Assembly: GCA_021502835.1 (NCBI GenBank)
Contig: JAKFGP010000020.1
Span: forward strand, 1 to 64,000
DNA: 64,000 nucleotides
Direction: 5' to 3'
Source: Streptomyces thinghirensis
GTDB taxonomy: Bacteria; Actinomycetota; Actinomycetia; Streptomycetales; Streptomycetaceae
A program made the translations under genes and the position numbers. Below the pieces are notes generated by a model. The model saw nothing but the letters and a program-made list of their open reading frames with translations, was not told the DNA's origin and ran no database searches. Below are positions 44,919 to 55,198 of the stretch, one piece after another. Every line of letters starts with the position of its first letter. The stretch's first letter is position 1.

Positions 44919-45290
44919 CTGCCGCCCGGGGCACGCGGGGTGCCGCCCGGGGCACGCGGGGTGACGCCCGGTGGCACGCGGGCTGCGCCCCGCGTGGCCT
45001 GCGGGGCCGATCCCCGCCGAACATGGGGCTGCCGCCCGGTGGCACGCGGGCTGCGACCCGGTGGCCTGCGGGGCCGATCCCCGCCGAACATGGGAGCTGC
45101 CGCGCGGGCGGCACCCGGGGGCGATGCCCGCCGAACATGGGGCTGCCGCCCGACGGCACGCGGGCTGCGACCCGGGTGGCCTGCGGGGCCGATCCCCGCC
45201 GAACATGGGCCGCTACCGCGCGGCGGCACCCGGGGGCGATGCCCGCCGAACATGGGGCTGCCGCCCGACGGCACGCGGGGGGCGGCGCCC
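44919..45290. repeat. Intergenic compound tandem repeat (115-bp unit)
   Basis: Three short units of about 21 bases (TGCCGCCCGGGGCACGCGGG type, 44919-44982) lead into larger units. One partial unit (44983-45050) and two full units (45051-45164 and 45165 to about 45280) begin CTGCGACCCG or CTGCGCCCCG. The box CCGCCGAACATGGG recurs at 45014, 45081, 45128, 45196 and 45243. The spacings alternate 67, 47, 68, 47, so each 114-115 bp unit contains two related sub-units. The array fills the space between the glycosyltransferase operon and the HEAT gene. Confidence 0.9.
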
Positions 45291-45389
45291 GGGGCGGGCC
45301 GCGTCGGTGCGGAAGGACGGCCGCAGGCCAGGCGCGCGCAGGCCGATCCGTCCGCTCACGCCGAGCCGCCTCGGGCCGGCGCGCCCCGC

Positions 45390-46807
45390 TCACACGGCCG
45401 GCGCGTCCGGTCCGAAGCGGCTGCGTACGGCCGTCTGGACCTCGTCCTCCTCGGCCGGATCGGCGGCCAGCCTGCGCAGCCGTTCGACGACGCGGTTGTC
45501 GCCGGTCTCGGCGTGGCGGGCGGCGATTTCGCGGGTGGTCCTCGCAGTCCCACAGGCACTCGATGGCGAACCCGGCGGCGAAGGACGGGTCGGTGGCGGC
45601 CAGCGCTCGGGCGGCCCGGCCGCGCAGGTGGGAAGAGGCGGTCTCGCGGTAGATGTGGCGCAGCACGGGCGCGGCGCAGGCGATGCCGAGCCGTCCGGTG
45701 CCGTCGACGAGAGTCCACAGGGTCGGCGCGTCGGGGCCTTCACCGCGTACCGCCTCACGCAGTGCGGCGAGGACGAGGTCGCGGTCCTGGGCTCCGCCCC
45801 GGCAGGCGAGTACCCGCCCGGCGGCGGCGCCCAGGGGCGTCGGGTCGGTGCACCCAGCGGCGCGCCAGGTCGACGGCGGCGAGGCTGCGCATGCGCTCGA
45901 AGGCGGCGACGGCGGCCTCCACGACCGGCGTCGAGCCGTTGGTCACGGCGCCCTCGATCAGGTCGAGGGCGTCCGGATCGTTGCCGTCGGCGAGATAGCG
46001 CAGGGCGGTGCAGCGGGCACCCTCGTCGCCGGACCGCGCGGCCTCGACGATCTCGGGCCGGTCCTCGGGACCGGCGACGGCCGTGAGACACCGGGCGGCC
46101 GGCACATGGAGCGCGGCGCCGCGCTCTACGCCCTGCTGGGCCCACTCGAAGACGGCCCGCACGCTCCAGCCCGGACGCGGTCCGGTGGGGCTCATCTGCC
46201 GCTGCCAGCGGTCGAAGCAGCCCGTCTCATGGGCGGCACGCACGCGCGTGGCGATCGATTCGCGCGGATCGTCGGCCCACAGCCGCCAGGGACGGGGCTC
46301 GAAGGCGTCCCGCACGGCTACGGCCAGCTCGGCATCGCCCTCTGCATCGTGCGGGAAGCGTGCCAGCACGGGCGCGGCGAGCGAGCGCAGACCGGAGTCG
46401 TCGTCGCGCAGCGCCAGCTCGTCCAGGGCCCACGCCCAGTTGACGCCGTTGGCGGCGTACCTGCGCAACAGCTGGAGCGCGTCCAGCCTGCCGTAGGAGG
46501 CCAGGGTGCCCGAGGACGGCGAGGGCCAGCCCGGTGCGTGACTCGTCGGCCTCGAGGATGTCCTCGGGATCGAAGAGGTGGGCCTCGATCGCGTCCAGCT
46601 CGCCGTTGAGGTCGAGGTAGAGGCGGGCGTAGTAGAGGGAGCGGTTCTCGACCTGCCAGTCGTGGCGGGGTCGTGCAGCACGCAGTGGTTCAGTGCCGCG
46701 AGCGCTTCGGCGCGCGGAGCGGTGAGCGCATGCAGCGTGCCGTCGCCGCGACCCCGCTGAAGCAGGCCGAGCAGCGTACCGCTGGGCGCTATGACCGGAT
46801 CGAACAT
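45390..46807 (-). CDS. HEAT-repeat protein
   Basis: Soluble alpha-solenoid of about 470 residues with no catalytic motif, probably a protein-interaction scaffold. The ATG at 46807 opens MFDPVIAPSGTLLGLLQRGR. Repeats of about 30-40 residues are visible, such as ALAVLGTLASYGRLDALQLL, GDEGARCTALRYLADGNDPD, VEAAVAAFERMRSLAAVDLA and LRGRAARALAATDPSFAAGF, all with the Ala/Leu pattern of PBS-lyase-type HEAT units. It ends QTAVRSRFGPDAPAV at 45390. Frame breaks near 46670, 46510, 45845 and 45545. No partner gene is evident. The next gene encodes another repeat scaffold (ankyrin). Confidence 0.8.
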
Positions 46808-47141
46808 GGGAAACAGCCTCACATCAAGCGTCGACGCAACCGGGGGAGCACGCGTTACCTGGCCGTGCGCCAACACGTCGGAGCGCCCGCCGTCTCTTGC
46901 TTGCTGAAGACCATGTTCCTCTGCCTCTCGTCGGTGGCCCTTGCGGGCCGTGTCACGGCCCGCGCGGTGCGGCAACATCTGCCCAGCCATCACGTCCGTG
47001 AACCACGTCGTCATGATGACCCGGCGGTCACATCTGCCGCGACCGAAATTTCGGCGGCCCCGTACCGCCTCCCCGTTATTCGTATTTTCCCTGGTCAGAA
47101 AGAGTGGAGCAGACCCGGAGCAGTACCGGATCGGCTTCCGG
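46808..47141. other. Gap between the HEAT and ankyrin genes
   Basis: No gene recognised in 334 bases. The perfect palindrome CCGAAATTTCGG (47043-47054) lies in a locally AT-richer stretch with TTATTCGTATTTTCC. This is a plausible promoter/operator for the HEAT gene. Confidence 0.4.
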
Positions 47142-47532
47142 TCACTGAGCGCCGAACAGCTCCAGCAGCTCTGTCCGGGCGAACATGCGCGCCGTGTCGA
47201 CGGCCGACGGAGTGCCGCGCGACGGATCCGCGCCGGCCTCCAGAAGCGCCCTGGTCACTTCCGTCTCACCCTTGAAGGCGGCACCGGCGAGCGGGGTCTG
47301 ACCTGGTCGTTGACGCGGTCGGCCTCGGCGCCACGGGCCAGCAGCGCGCGCACCGCGTCGGCGTGGCCGTGATAAGCGGCGAGCATGACGAGGGAGTCGC
47401 CGCGTCGTTGGTGAGATTGGCGGGAACGCCGGCATCCACATAGGCCACCAGTTCCTCGGTCCGGCCCTGCCGGGCCAGATCGAAGATCTTCGTCGCCAGC
47501 TCCACGACCTCCGGGTCGGGGGCTTCACTCAT
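47142..47532 (-). CDS. Small ankyrin-repeat protein
   Basis: About 130 residues, composed almost only of ankyrin repeats, so a protein-binding adaptor. The ATG at 47532 (MSEAPDPEVVELATKIFDLA) is favoured over the ATG at 47544 by a GGAGGTGG-like run upstream. The repeats read GRTEELVAYVDAGVPANLTN, GHADAVRALLARGAEADRVN and GQTPLAGAAFKGETEVTRAL, then LEAGADPSRG. It ends FARTELLELFGAQ at 47142. Frame breaks near 47400 and 47305. No neighbour suggests a specific target. Confidence 0.85.
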
Positions 47533-47831
47533 CGGCCGGACCACCTCTCACTGCGCATGCCGGGGACTGAGCGCACGGCCGCGAGCGGTGCGGCCGTGCG
47601 AGTGAATCGCCAGGGTACTGGCTCGCGCCGCACATGAGCCGTAGTGCCCGAGGTAAAGATCAGCACGGACCCGGCAGAGCGCAACAGCGCTGCTCAACCG
47701 GCCCAAGGACTACTCCGCCACCTGGGCCAATTTCGAAAATTTCCCCATTTGCACCTTTTATCGTATGGATACATGCTGTGAGCCTGGAAGGTACTCATGG
47801 TGACGTGTCCCCGCGAACTGGGAGAACTCAC
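47533..47831. other. Divergent spacer with hairpin and AT-rich promoter-like run
   Basis: An 11-bp perfect hairpin, CGCACGGCCGC (47572-47582) with GCGGCCGTGCG (47590-47600), is followed by an unusually AT-rich run near 47730-47775 (CGAAAATTTCCCC and TTTTATCGTATGG). The latter probably carries the promoter of the small membrane protein. Confidence 0.45.
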
Positions 47832-48022
47832 ATGATCCTCCTCGATCTCAGGCGTGGTCCTGCTCGGCATCGTCGTCTTCATCTTCTTCCGCAAGGACGG
47901 CCTCAGGCCTCGCACGCGCTGGTCGCGGTCCTGTTCCGGTTCTACCTGGCGAGTACGGCCATCGCCCCGAGCATCAAGGCGGCCAGAGCCTGGCGGGCCT
48001 CCTCGGCGGAATCAAGTTCTGA
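47832..48022 (+). CDS. Small hydrophobic membrane protein (Spd-like?)
   Basis: About 64 residues. The ATG at 47832 follows GGGAGAACTCAC. The reconstructed protein is MILLDLSGVVLLGIVVFIFF, then RKDGLRPRHALVAVLFGFYL, then ASTAIAPSIKAGGQSLAGLL, ending GGIKF at TGA 48020-48022. It has two membrane segments and a short positive loop between them. Small hydrophobic proteins of this shape are common beside Tra/FtsK-type ATPases of Streptomyces integrative elements (Spd proteins), and a P-loop protein follows directly. The Spd link is an inference from shape and context. One frame break near 47850, another near 47940. Confidence 0.65.
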
Positions 48023-48077
48023 CGCCCCTCTCCCCCGCCCGACATCCGCACGTACGCACTTCCAGGAGGCAGCAGGG

Positions 48078-50100
48078 CCCGGCGGCCCCTCCCCGCATTC
48101 CCAGCAACGGCGGCGCACAGCTCGCCCGGAGCCGGGAGCTGGCCCGAGACGGCGGCCGACAGCGCCACCGGACGTCCTCCAGCCGCTGATCACCATTGCC
48201 CGCGGTCTGCGCCGCCTGGCCGCGCCGCGCGGCGCAGATGGACCGAGACCCCCAAGGACCGGCGCGGCGCGCTGCTGTACCCTGGTGGCCCCGGTGGTCC
48301 TGGTCGTGGCACTGGTCCCGTACGGCCCGCTACTGGCCGTCATCGCCCTGATGGCGGCGGCGGTGCCTGGCAGGGCAGGGACCGCACCCCGTCGGAGCCG
48401 GACGGCCCCGACGACTCCCAGACCAAGCGCCTCCAGTCGCTCTACGAGGCGCTCGTCCCGTACTTCTCCTCGCCGAGGACCCCGATCCCCCTGTACTCCC
48501 ACGGGGGCGCGTGGAGAAGGCGTTCCCCGCGTTCGAGTTCGACGACAGCGGCCGCTTCGCCCACCTGGTGATCCCGCTACCCCGCCTACTTCACCGACGG
48601 GGAGGCCGAGGCCCGCGCCCGGATCGAGCACCTGCTCACCGCCAGGTCCGGGCGGGGCCGGGAGTACCGCTTCACGTGGACGAGGAGGTCAACCACCTCG
48701 CCGTCGACGCATCGCGGCGCTGCCCACCGACATCGCCGCCCAGCGCTTCGTGACGGCGCCCGGCGGACCGTCCTCGGCTTCACCGACTGACCGGGGTCCA
48801 GCGCACCCTCCCGCTCACCCACGGCGAGGAGCGGCGCGACGTGCCCCCGGTCGTCTGGCGTACCGGCGTCCGCTCGACCGAGCCCCACCTGCTGGTCCTG
48901 GGGCAGCCCGGCACCGGCACGTCCACCCTGCTGCGCTCGGTCGCGCTGCAGGCCCTGCACCACGGCGACCTGCTGATCGTCGACGGCGGCGGCACCGGCG
49001 AGTACGCCTGCCTGGTCGGCCGGGACGGCGTCCTGGCCGTCGAGTGCGGCCTCACCGGAGCGCTGACCAGCCTGGAGTGGGCCGCCTCCGAGACGGAACG
49101 CCGGCTGGATCTCCCTCAACCGGGCCCGTCAGGAGGGCCGGCCTCACCCGACGACACCAAGCGGCCGCTGTGGGTCGCCATGGACCGGCCGAGCGCGTTC
49201 CCGCACCTGGCCGCCGCGACGGCCGCAAGGACCTCAGTCCCCGCCCCAGGTCCCCCTGCGGCACGGCCGCGCCGCGAATGTGACGGTGGTCGTCGCCGAC
49301 CAACTGGACTCCCTGGACAGCCTCAGCGACGCCGTACGGCAGCACACGCCGCGCGCGTCGTCCTCGGCCCGGCCACGCCGGACGAGCTGGCGACGGTGCT
49401 CGGCGCTCCCCCGCACACCACGCCCGTGGACCAGGTTCCGCCCGGCCGGGGATACGCCCCGCCTGGGCAACGGACCGGTACACCGCCTCCAGGTCCCGGC
49501 CACGCCGGACCCCTACGACGACGCGACGAGCGACGCCCACCGGCAGGCGGTGCTCGACCTGCTGCCCCCGCGCACGACCCCGGCTGACGGTGAGCAGGTG
49601 CCCGTGGACGAGGACGCGGCCGAGAAGAAGATCTCCATCGAGAAGAAGACCGTCACGCGGAAAGCCGTCACGGACGAACCCGAACCCGAGAGGCCGGAAA
49701 GGCCGGAGGCCGACGCCGAGCCGGCGCCGGTCGCCGAGCCGACGCCCGTCGCGGTGGAGGCGGTGGCCCAGGAGGCGACCGCGGTCGAGCCGGCCACGCC
49801 GGAGCCGGTTCCCGCCAAGGCGGTGGCGGCCGAGAACCTCCTGACGGACGCCGGGGCCGACCACGGCCCCGGCGCGCGTCCCCCGCCCCACCGACGCCGA
49901 GACGGCCCGGGGCCCGCCACGATCCGGCGCCCGGGCCGCCTTCCGTGTCCCGAAGCCACCCGCCACCGAGACGTCGAGCTTCAGGGACGCCGCCCTTGGG
50001 GAACGGAAGGGCCGCGCCCCCTCCTCCGTCTACGCCACGAACGTCCGCCGCGCCTCACCACCCCCGACTCCTCCGTTCTCCACCAGCCAGGGGGCAGCCG
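48078..50100 (+). CDS. P-loop membrane ATPase-like protein with Glu/Pro-rich tail
   Basis: About 650 residues. A disordered N-terminus leads into a hydrophobic hairpin, LLYLVAPVVLVVALVPYGPL and LAVIALMAAAAW. The middle domain reads AFPAFEFDDSGRFAHLVIPL. The nucleotide loop GQPGTGTSTLLRSVALQALH lies near 48900-48960, with LLIVDGGGTGEYACLVGRDG after it. NVTVVVADQLDSLDSLSDAV resembles a Walker B strand. The tail has tandem PEPVAxE-type stretches (49670-49830). This looks like a divergent FtsK/TraB-type ATPase, not a classical SpoIIIE. The start is not fixed: AGGAGG sits at 48063 without a clear start codon. The end overlaps the convergent MocR gene. Frame breaks are numerous. Confidence 0.6.
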
Positions 50101-51529
50101 CGCTAGTCGCACCGCCGCCTCCTCGGCCACCGCGCCGCCGACGGTGAACGGCAGCCGGACGTAGCCTCTCGAAGGCCCCGTCGACCCTGAAGCGCGGGCC
50201 GGACGGGACCCGGACGCCCACCCGCTCCCCCGCCCGGCGAGCCGAGAGCCCGAGAGGCCCCCGGTCCGCACCCACAGCGTCAGCCCGCCCTGGGCGGCAC
50301 CTCGAACTCCCAGTCGGGCAGTTCCCGAGCACCGCGGCCACCAGCTCGTCCCGGTTCCGGCGGGCCTGATCGCGCTGCACCTGGGACGGCCTGCTCCCAG
50401 CCGCCGGTGCTGAACAGCCAGTGCACGGCTAGCTGCTCGAGTACCGGCGTACCCAGGTCGGCGTACGCGCGCGCGGCGACCAGGCTGCGGATCACGTCGG
50501 GCGCGGCGCGGACCCAGCCGATGCGCATCCCGGCCCAGAAGGCCTTGCTCGCTGAGCCGACGGTGACGACCGTGGACCCGGCCGGGTCGAAGGCGCACAC
50601 GGGGCGCGGCATCTCGACCCCGTCGTCCAGCCACAGCTCGCTCATCGTCTCGTCGGCCACGAGCACCGTCCCCGCCGACCGGGCGGCCTCCACCAGCCGG
50701 CGCCGCTGGTCGTCGTCGGCGAGCGCGCCGGTGGGGTTGTGGAAGTCGGCGACGACGTAGGCGATGCGGGGCGCGGCCTCGCGCAGCACCTGGCGCCAGT
50801 GGTCCACGTCCCAGCCGGTGAGCCCTCGGCCATCGCGACCGGGACTAGCCGGGCCCCGGCCTCGCGCATCAGCTGGAGGATGTTGGCGTACGAGGGCGAC
50901 TCCACGGCGATGCGCTCGCCGCGCCCCCGAAGAGGTGGCAGATGGCGTCGATGGCGCCCATCGCCCCCGTGGTCACCATGATCTGTTCGGGCATGGTCGG
51001 GATCCCGCGCGCGGTGTAGCGCTCGGCGATCATCGCGCGCAGCGCGGCAGCCCGGCCGGATAGTCGCCATGGGTGTGCGCGTAGGGGAAGCTCCTCCAGG
51101 GCGCCCTGCACGGCCCGGGTGAGCCAGGGCTCGGGCGCGGGGAGCGCCGCGCAGCCCAGGTCGATCAGCGAGCCGAGGGCCTCGGGCGGCAGCGGCTCCA
51201 GGCCGCGCGCCGGCAAGGGGTTCCCGGCCGGTACGGCGGTCCAGCTGCCCGCGCCGCGCCGGGACTCCAGGAAGCCCTCGGCGCGCAGCGCCTCGTAGGC
51301 GGCGGCGACGGTGGTGCGGCTGACGGTCAGGGCCAGGGCCAGCTCTCGTTCGGCGGGCAGCCGGGCGGCGACCGGGACGCGCCCTTCGAGGACCAGCAGC
51401 CGGATGCCGTCGGCGAGCGCACGGTAGGCGGGGCGGGCGGTGGTGCCGGGCCCGGCCGGGCGGTCCTGCTGGGAGCCGAGCAGCCGGGCGAGCTGCCCCC
51501 GCCCCCACGGCCGAGGTCCACTGCGCCAT
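50030..51529 (-). CDS. MocR-family regulator (GntR helix-turn-helix + aminotransferase fold)
   Basis: PLP-binding transcriptional regulator. The ATG at 51529 (MAQWTSAVGAG) leads into a GntR winged helix, RLPAERELALALTVSRTTVA, then AAYEALRAEGFLESRRGAGS. The aminotransferase-like domain has VTTGAMGAIDAICHLFGGRG, YVVADFHNPTGALADDDQRR, ADETMSELWLDDGV, and the PLP lysine in SASKAFWAGMRIGWVRAAPD. About 490 residues, ending ARRTFVA at TAG 50030. Frame breaks near 51470, 51055, 50930, 50830, 50390 and 50100. It diverges from a YczE-like membrane protein, an arrangement known from YczR-YczE pairs in other bacteria, so that gene is the likely target. Confidence 0.88.
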
Positions 51530-51628
51530 GGAAATCAGTCCACCTTCCCCGAATTGGCCATGGTTGGCTCACCTTCAAGCCACAGGGTGTCATGCAGCAG
51601 GCCACTACCACCACACAGGGGGCACCTC

Positions 51629-52296
51629 TTGTCCAGGCAGCGATCCGGGCAGCGGCATCTCGCACGGCGACTGACACAGCTCTACGGCGGTCTCGTGCTG
51701 TACGGCGCGAGTTCGGCACTCCCTGGTCAGGTCGGGCCTCGGCCTGGAACCCTGGAACGTGCTGCACCAGGGCCTCGCGGAGCGCACCGGCCTGTCCATG
51801 GGCGTCGTGCTGACCCTCCTGGGCGCGGCGGTGCTGCTGCTGTGGATCCCTCTGCGCCAGCGACCGGGCCTCGGCACGATCTCGAACGTGCTGGTGATCG
51901 GCGCCGCGATGGACGCCGCGCTGGCCGTCGTGCCCGACGCCCACGGCTGGACGCCGCGCATCGCCATGATGGTGGCGGGGATCGTCCTGAACGGCGCGGC
52001 GACCGGGCTGTACATCGCCCGCGCGGTTCGGTCCCGGCCCACGGGACGGCCTGATGACCGGGCTGAACCAGCGCACGGGACTCTCGGCGCGCCTGGTGCG
52101 CACGGCCGTCGAGATCACCGTCGTGGTGACGGGTTTCGCCCTCGGCGGCACGGTCGGTGCCGGCACCCTGCTGTACGCCGTGACGATCGGCCCGCTCGCC
52201 CAGGTGTTCCTGCGCGTATTCGCCGTCCCGTCGGCATCCGACGGCAGCATGGTGGTTGCCACCGGTCCACCCCGGCGCGCGATACTGCGTCGGTGA
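51629..52296 (+). CDS. YczE/YitT-type membrane protein
   Basis: Integral membrane protein of about 220 residues with five or six spans. A TTG start at 51629 behind AGGGGG is the best choice seen, since no ATG in frame lies closer. Segments: LTQLYGGLVLYGASSALLVR, LGLEPWNVLHQGLAERTGLS (typical family loop), GVVLTLLGAAVLLLWIPLRQ, VSNVLVIGAAMDAAL-type span near 51890, and VRTAVEITVVVTGFALGGTV. Function of the family is unknown. The MocR gene is divergent. Its TGA (52294-52296) overlaps the GTG of the next gene. Frame breaks near 51727 and 52035. Confidence 0.8.
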
Positions 52297-53070
52297 CCAC
52301 CCCGATACGCCACCCCCGCCACCCCTACCTGGATTACCCCGGCCCTATCGCGTTCCGCCCACCGGGGCGGTACGGCGGACGGTCTGGAGAACACGCTGCG
52401 GCAGTTCCGGCGCGCGGTCGAGGCGGGTTACCGGTACATCGAGACCGACCTCCACGCCACGCGGGACGGGAAGCTCGTCGCCTTCCACGACGCGACGCTG
52501 GACCGGGTGACGGACGGGGGCCGGCCGGATCGCCGACCTCTCGTGGGAGAAGGTGCGCCGCGCGCGTGGCGGGCGAGGAACCGGTGCCGCTCTTCGAGGA
52601 GCTCCTGGAGACCTTCCCCGAGGTGCGCTGGAACATCGACGTGAAGGCGGAGCCCGCGCTGCTGCCGCTCCTGGAGCTGATCGAGCGGACGAACACCTGG
52701 GACCGCGTCTGCGTCGGCTCGTTCTCCGAGGCGCGGGGTGGTCCGCGCCCAGCGCCTGGCCGGTCCGCGACTGGCCACCTCGTACGGCACCCGGGGCGTC
52801 CTCAACCTGCGGCTGCGCTCCTGGGGCGTGCCGGCCGCGCTGCGCCGCTCGGCGGTGGCCGCGCAGGTGCCCGAGGTCCAGTCGGCATCCAGGTGGTCGA
52901 CCACCGCTTCGTGCACGCCGCCCACGCGCGCGGGCTGCAGGTGCACGTCTGGACGGTCAACGACCCCGACCGCATGCACCGGCTCCTGGACCTGGGAGTG
53001 GATGGCATCATGACCGATCACATCGACACACTGCGCAAGGTCGCCGAGGACCGCGTGCGTCTGGGTCTGA
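52293..53070 (+). CDS. Glycerophosphodiester phosphodiesterase
   Basis: Cytosolic TIM-barrel enzyme that splits glycerophosphodiesters into glycerol-3-phosphate and an alcohol. GTG 52293 overlaps the YczE-like stop. Catalytic landmarks: IAFAHRGG (His, near 52350, across a frame break), [20 protein letters not shown] with the metal-binding ETD, then [11 protein letters not shown] with the second histidine. [20 protein letters not shown] and [20 protein letters not shown], then VDGIMTD, follow. About 258 residues. As printed no stop occurs and the frame continues into the MFS gene. A one-base shift gives TGA at 53068-53070. It may supply glycerol-3-phosphate to the same pathway as glpK. Confidence 0.88.
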
Positions 53071-53144
53071 GACGGTCCGGGACCGTCCGAGGTCCGCGGC
53101 CGAACCCTCGGGACGTCGCGCGTTCACGGGGAAGCGAGGGCACG

Positions 53145-54514
53145 GTGGGCACTGACACCCTGCGGACGGACGCGGCCGACGAGGCCGCCGACCGGCGGCG
53201 CGAGCAGCACGGCTGGTACTTCTACGACTGGGCGTGCTCCGGTCTACTCGACGAGCGTGCTCACCGTGTTCCTGGGCCCTCATTCGACGTCGGTCGCCGA
53301 GTCGGCGGCCGACGCGGACGGGCTACGTCCATCCGCTCGGCATACCCGTGCGGGCCGGGTCCGTTCTTCGCGTACTCGGTGTCGCTGTCGGTGATCGTGG
53401 CGGTGCTCGTGATTGCCCCTGGTGGGCGCCGCCGCCGACCGCTCGGGCCGCAAGAAGCCGTTGCTGGCCGCCGCCGCGTACACCGGGGCCGCGGCAACTA
53501 CCTGCATGTTCTTCCTCGACGGCGACCGCTATCCGCTGGGGCGGACTGCTCCCTGGTCGTCGCCAACGCCGCGCAGTCCGTGGCGATGATGCTCTGCAAC
53601 TCCTACCTGCCCCAGATCGCCCCGCCCGAGGAACGCGACGCGGTCTCCTCGCGCGGCTGGGCGTTCGGCTACGCGGCCGGGGCGCTGGTCCTGGTCGCGA
53701 ACCTGACCTCTACACGGCCCACGACTCCTTTGGGCTGAGCGAGAGCGCGGCGGTCCGCGTCTCGCCTGGCGTCGGCCGGCCTGTGGTGGGGCGCCTTCGC
53801 GCTCATCCCGCTGAGGCGGCTGCGCGACCGCCGCACACCCGCGCGAGGGACACGAGAGCGCGCGGAAGGCCACCCTGCCCCGGGTTCCGGCAGCTCGCGG
53901 CGACCGTCCGCGACATGCGACGCCACCCGCTGACCCTAGCCTTCCTGCTGGCGTACCTCGTCTACAACGACGGCATCCAGACGGTGATCTCCCAGGCCTC
54001 GGTCTACGGCTCCGAGGAACTGGGTCTCGGGCAGTCCACGTTCATCGTGGCCGTCCTGCTGGTCCAGCTGCTGGCGGTGGCGGGCGCGCTGGCGCTGGGC
54101 AGGCTGGCCCGGACGTACGGGGTGAAGCGCACGATCCTCGGGTCGCTGGTCGCGTGGACGGTCACGCTCGCGGCCGGGTACTTCTCCCGGCCGGGAGCCG
54201 GTGTGGTTCTTCGTGCTGGCCGCCGGGATCGGACTCGTCCTGGGCGGCAGCCAGGCGCTGTCCCGCTCCCTGTTCTCCCATCTGGTCCCGCCCGGCAAGG
54301 AGGCCGAGTACTTCGGCGTACGAGCTGAGCGACCAGCGCGGATGAGCTGGCTCGGGCCGCTGCTGTTCGGGCTCACCTACCAGCTGACGGGGAGCTACCG
54401 GACGCGATCATCTCGCTGGTGGCGTTCTTCGTCCTCGGTTTCCTGCTGCTCGCGCGGGTCCCGGTGCGGCGGGCGATCGGCGACGCGGGCAACCCCGTAC
54501 CCGAAAGGATTTAG
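53145..54514 (+). CDS. MFS/UMF1-family (Atg22-like) permease
   Basis: Membrane transporter of about 450 residues. GTG 53145 opens VGTDTLRTDAADEAADRRRE. The signature of the Atg22-like UMF1 group, HGWYFYDWACSGYSTSVLTV, is next, followed by FAYSVSLSVIVAVLVMPLVG. Further spans: VANAAQSVAMMLCNSYLPQI, SSRGWAFGYAAGALVLVANL, RHPLTLAFLLAYLVYNDGIQ, TVISQASVYGSEELG, and GIGLVLGGSQALSRSLFSHL. It ends GDAGNPVPERI at TAG 54512-54514. Frame breaks near 53250, 53320, 53420, 53545, 53705, 54185 and 54330. Substrate is unknown. Confidence 0.82.
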
Positions 54515-54706
54515 CACTCGGCGCGAAAGGGCTGTAGTGTACGCGTTTGGCCTGCCAGGCGTACCGTTGCTGCGCGTCAAAGGTGCCGAAACGCTATGTC
54601 ACACATCTGCTAGCAGAGGTGACAAACCGGACGTCGGCGGGTACTGCACTGGTTGCAAGGCTGCGACTGCGACGGCGACGCAGACGCCCGGAACGGGAGT
54701 CGGGAC

Positions 54707-54732
54707 GGGAATCTTACCGCCGCCCGGACGTT
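54707..54732 (+). promoter_or_regulatory. SigR-type promoter of rbpA
   Basis: GGGAAT (54707-54712) and GTT (54730-54732) match the SigR consensus GGGAAT-N18-GTT, here with 17 bases between them (one base could be lost to an indel). In S. coelicolor rbpA is a known SigR target induced by thiol-oxidative stress. The rest of 54515-54794 shows no gene. Confidence 0.7.
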
Positions 54733-54794
54733 GACCGGATGACGACGACAGGGACACCTGTCCTGTGGGCGACAAGCCCGGGGAGGCACGATTC

Positions 54795-55171
54795 ATGAGT
54801 GAGCGAGCTCTTCGCGGCACGCGCCTCGTGGTGACCAGCTACGAGACGGGACGCGCATCGACCTGGCCCCGCGCCAGGCCGTGGAGTACGCATGGCGAGA
54901 AGGGGCATCGATCGAGGATGTCCTTCTCGGTCGAGGCGGAGATCCCGCCGGAGTGGGAGTGCAAGGTCTGGCGGGGCCCAGGCACTCCTTGTGGACGGCG
55001 ACGGCCCCGAGGAAAAGAAGGCCAAGCCTCGCGCGTACGCACTGGGGACATGCTGATGGAGCGACGCACCCGCGAGGAACTCGAAGAGGACCTCGAGGAG
55101 CGGCTGGCAGTTCTGCGCTCCGGCGCGATGAACATCGCGGTGCACCCCGCGACAGCCGCAAGAGTGCGTAG
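54795..55171 (+). CDS. rbpA: RNA polymerase-binding protein RbpA
   Basis: Actinobacterial transcription factor that binds the principal sigma factor and RNA polymerase and stabilises open complexes. The ATG at 54795 opens MSERALRGTRLVVTSYET. The zinc-binding core (CEKGHRFEMPFSVEAEIPPE, then WECKVCG) is recognisable across frame breaks near 54855-54890 and 54960. The sigma-interacting tail reads MLMERRTREELEEDLEERLA, then VLRSGAMNIAVH. It ends RDSRKSA at TAG 55171. About 124 residues, the normal length. It has its own SigR promoter and is followed by a strong terminator, so is monocistronic. Confidence 0.95.
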
Positions 55172-55198
55172 CGGGAAACCGTGTAGAGCAAACCGAAC

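Noticed and set aside
44906..45274. Open frame on the minus strand encoding repeated PMFGGDRPRRP-like peptides
   Set aside because: The repeat units are 114 and 115 bases, so the frame changes between copies. No start signal or conserved protein family is seen, so it is read as a DNA repeat.
44919..45290. Possible CRISPR array
   Set aside because: The repeats are long and tandem with no unique spacers, lack cas genes and have CCGCCGAACATGGG at alternating 67/47 spacing; this is not a CRISPR pattern.
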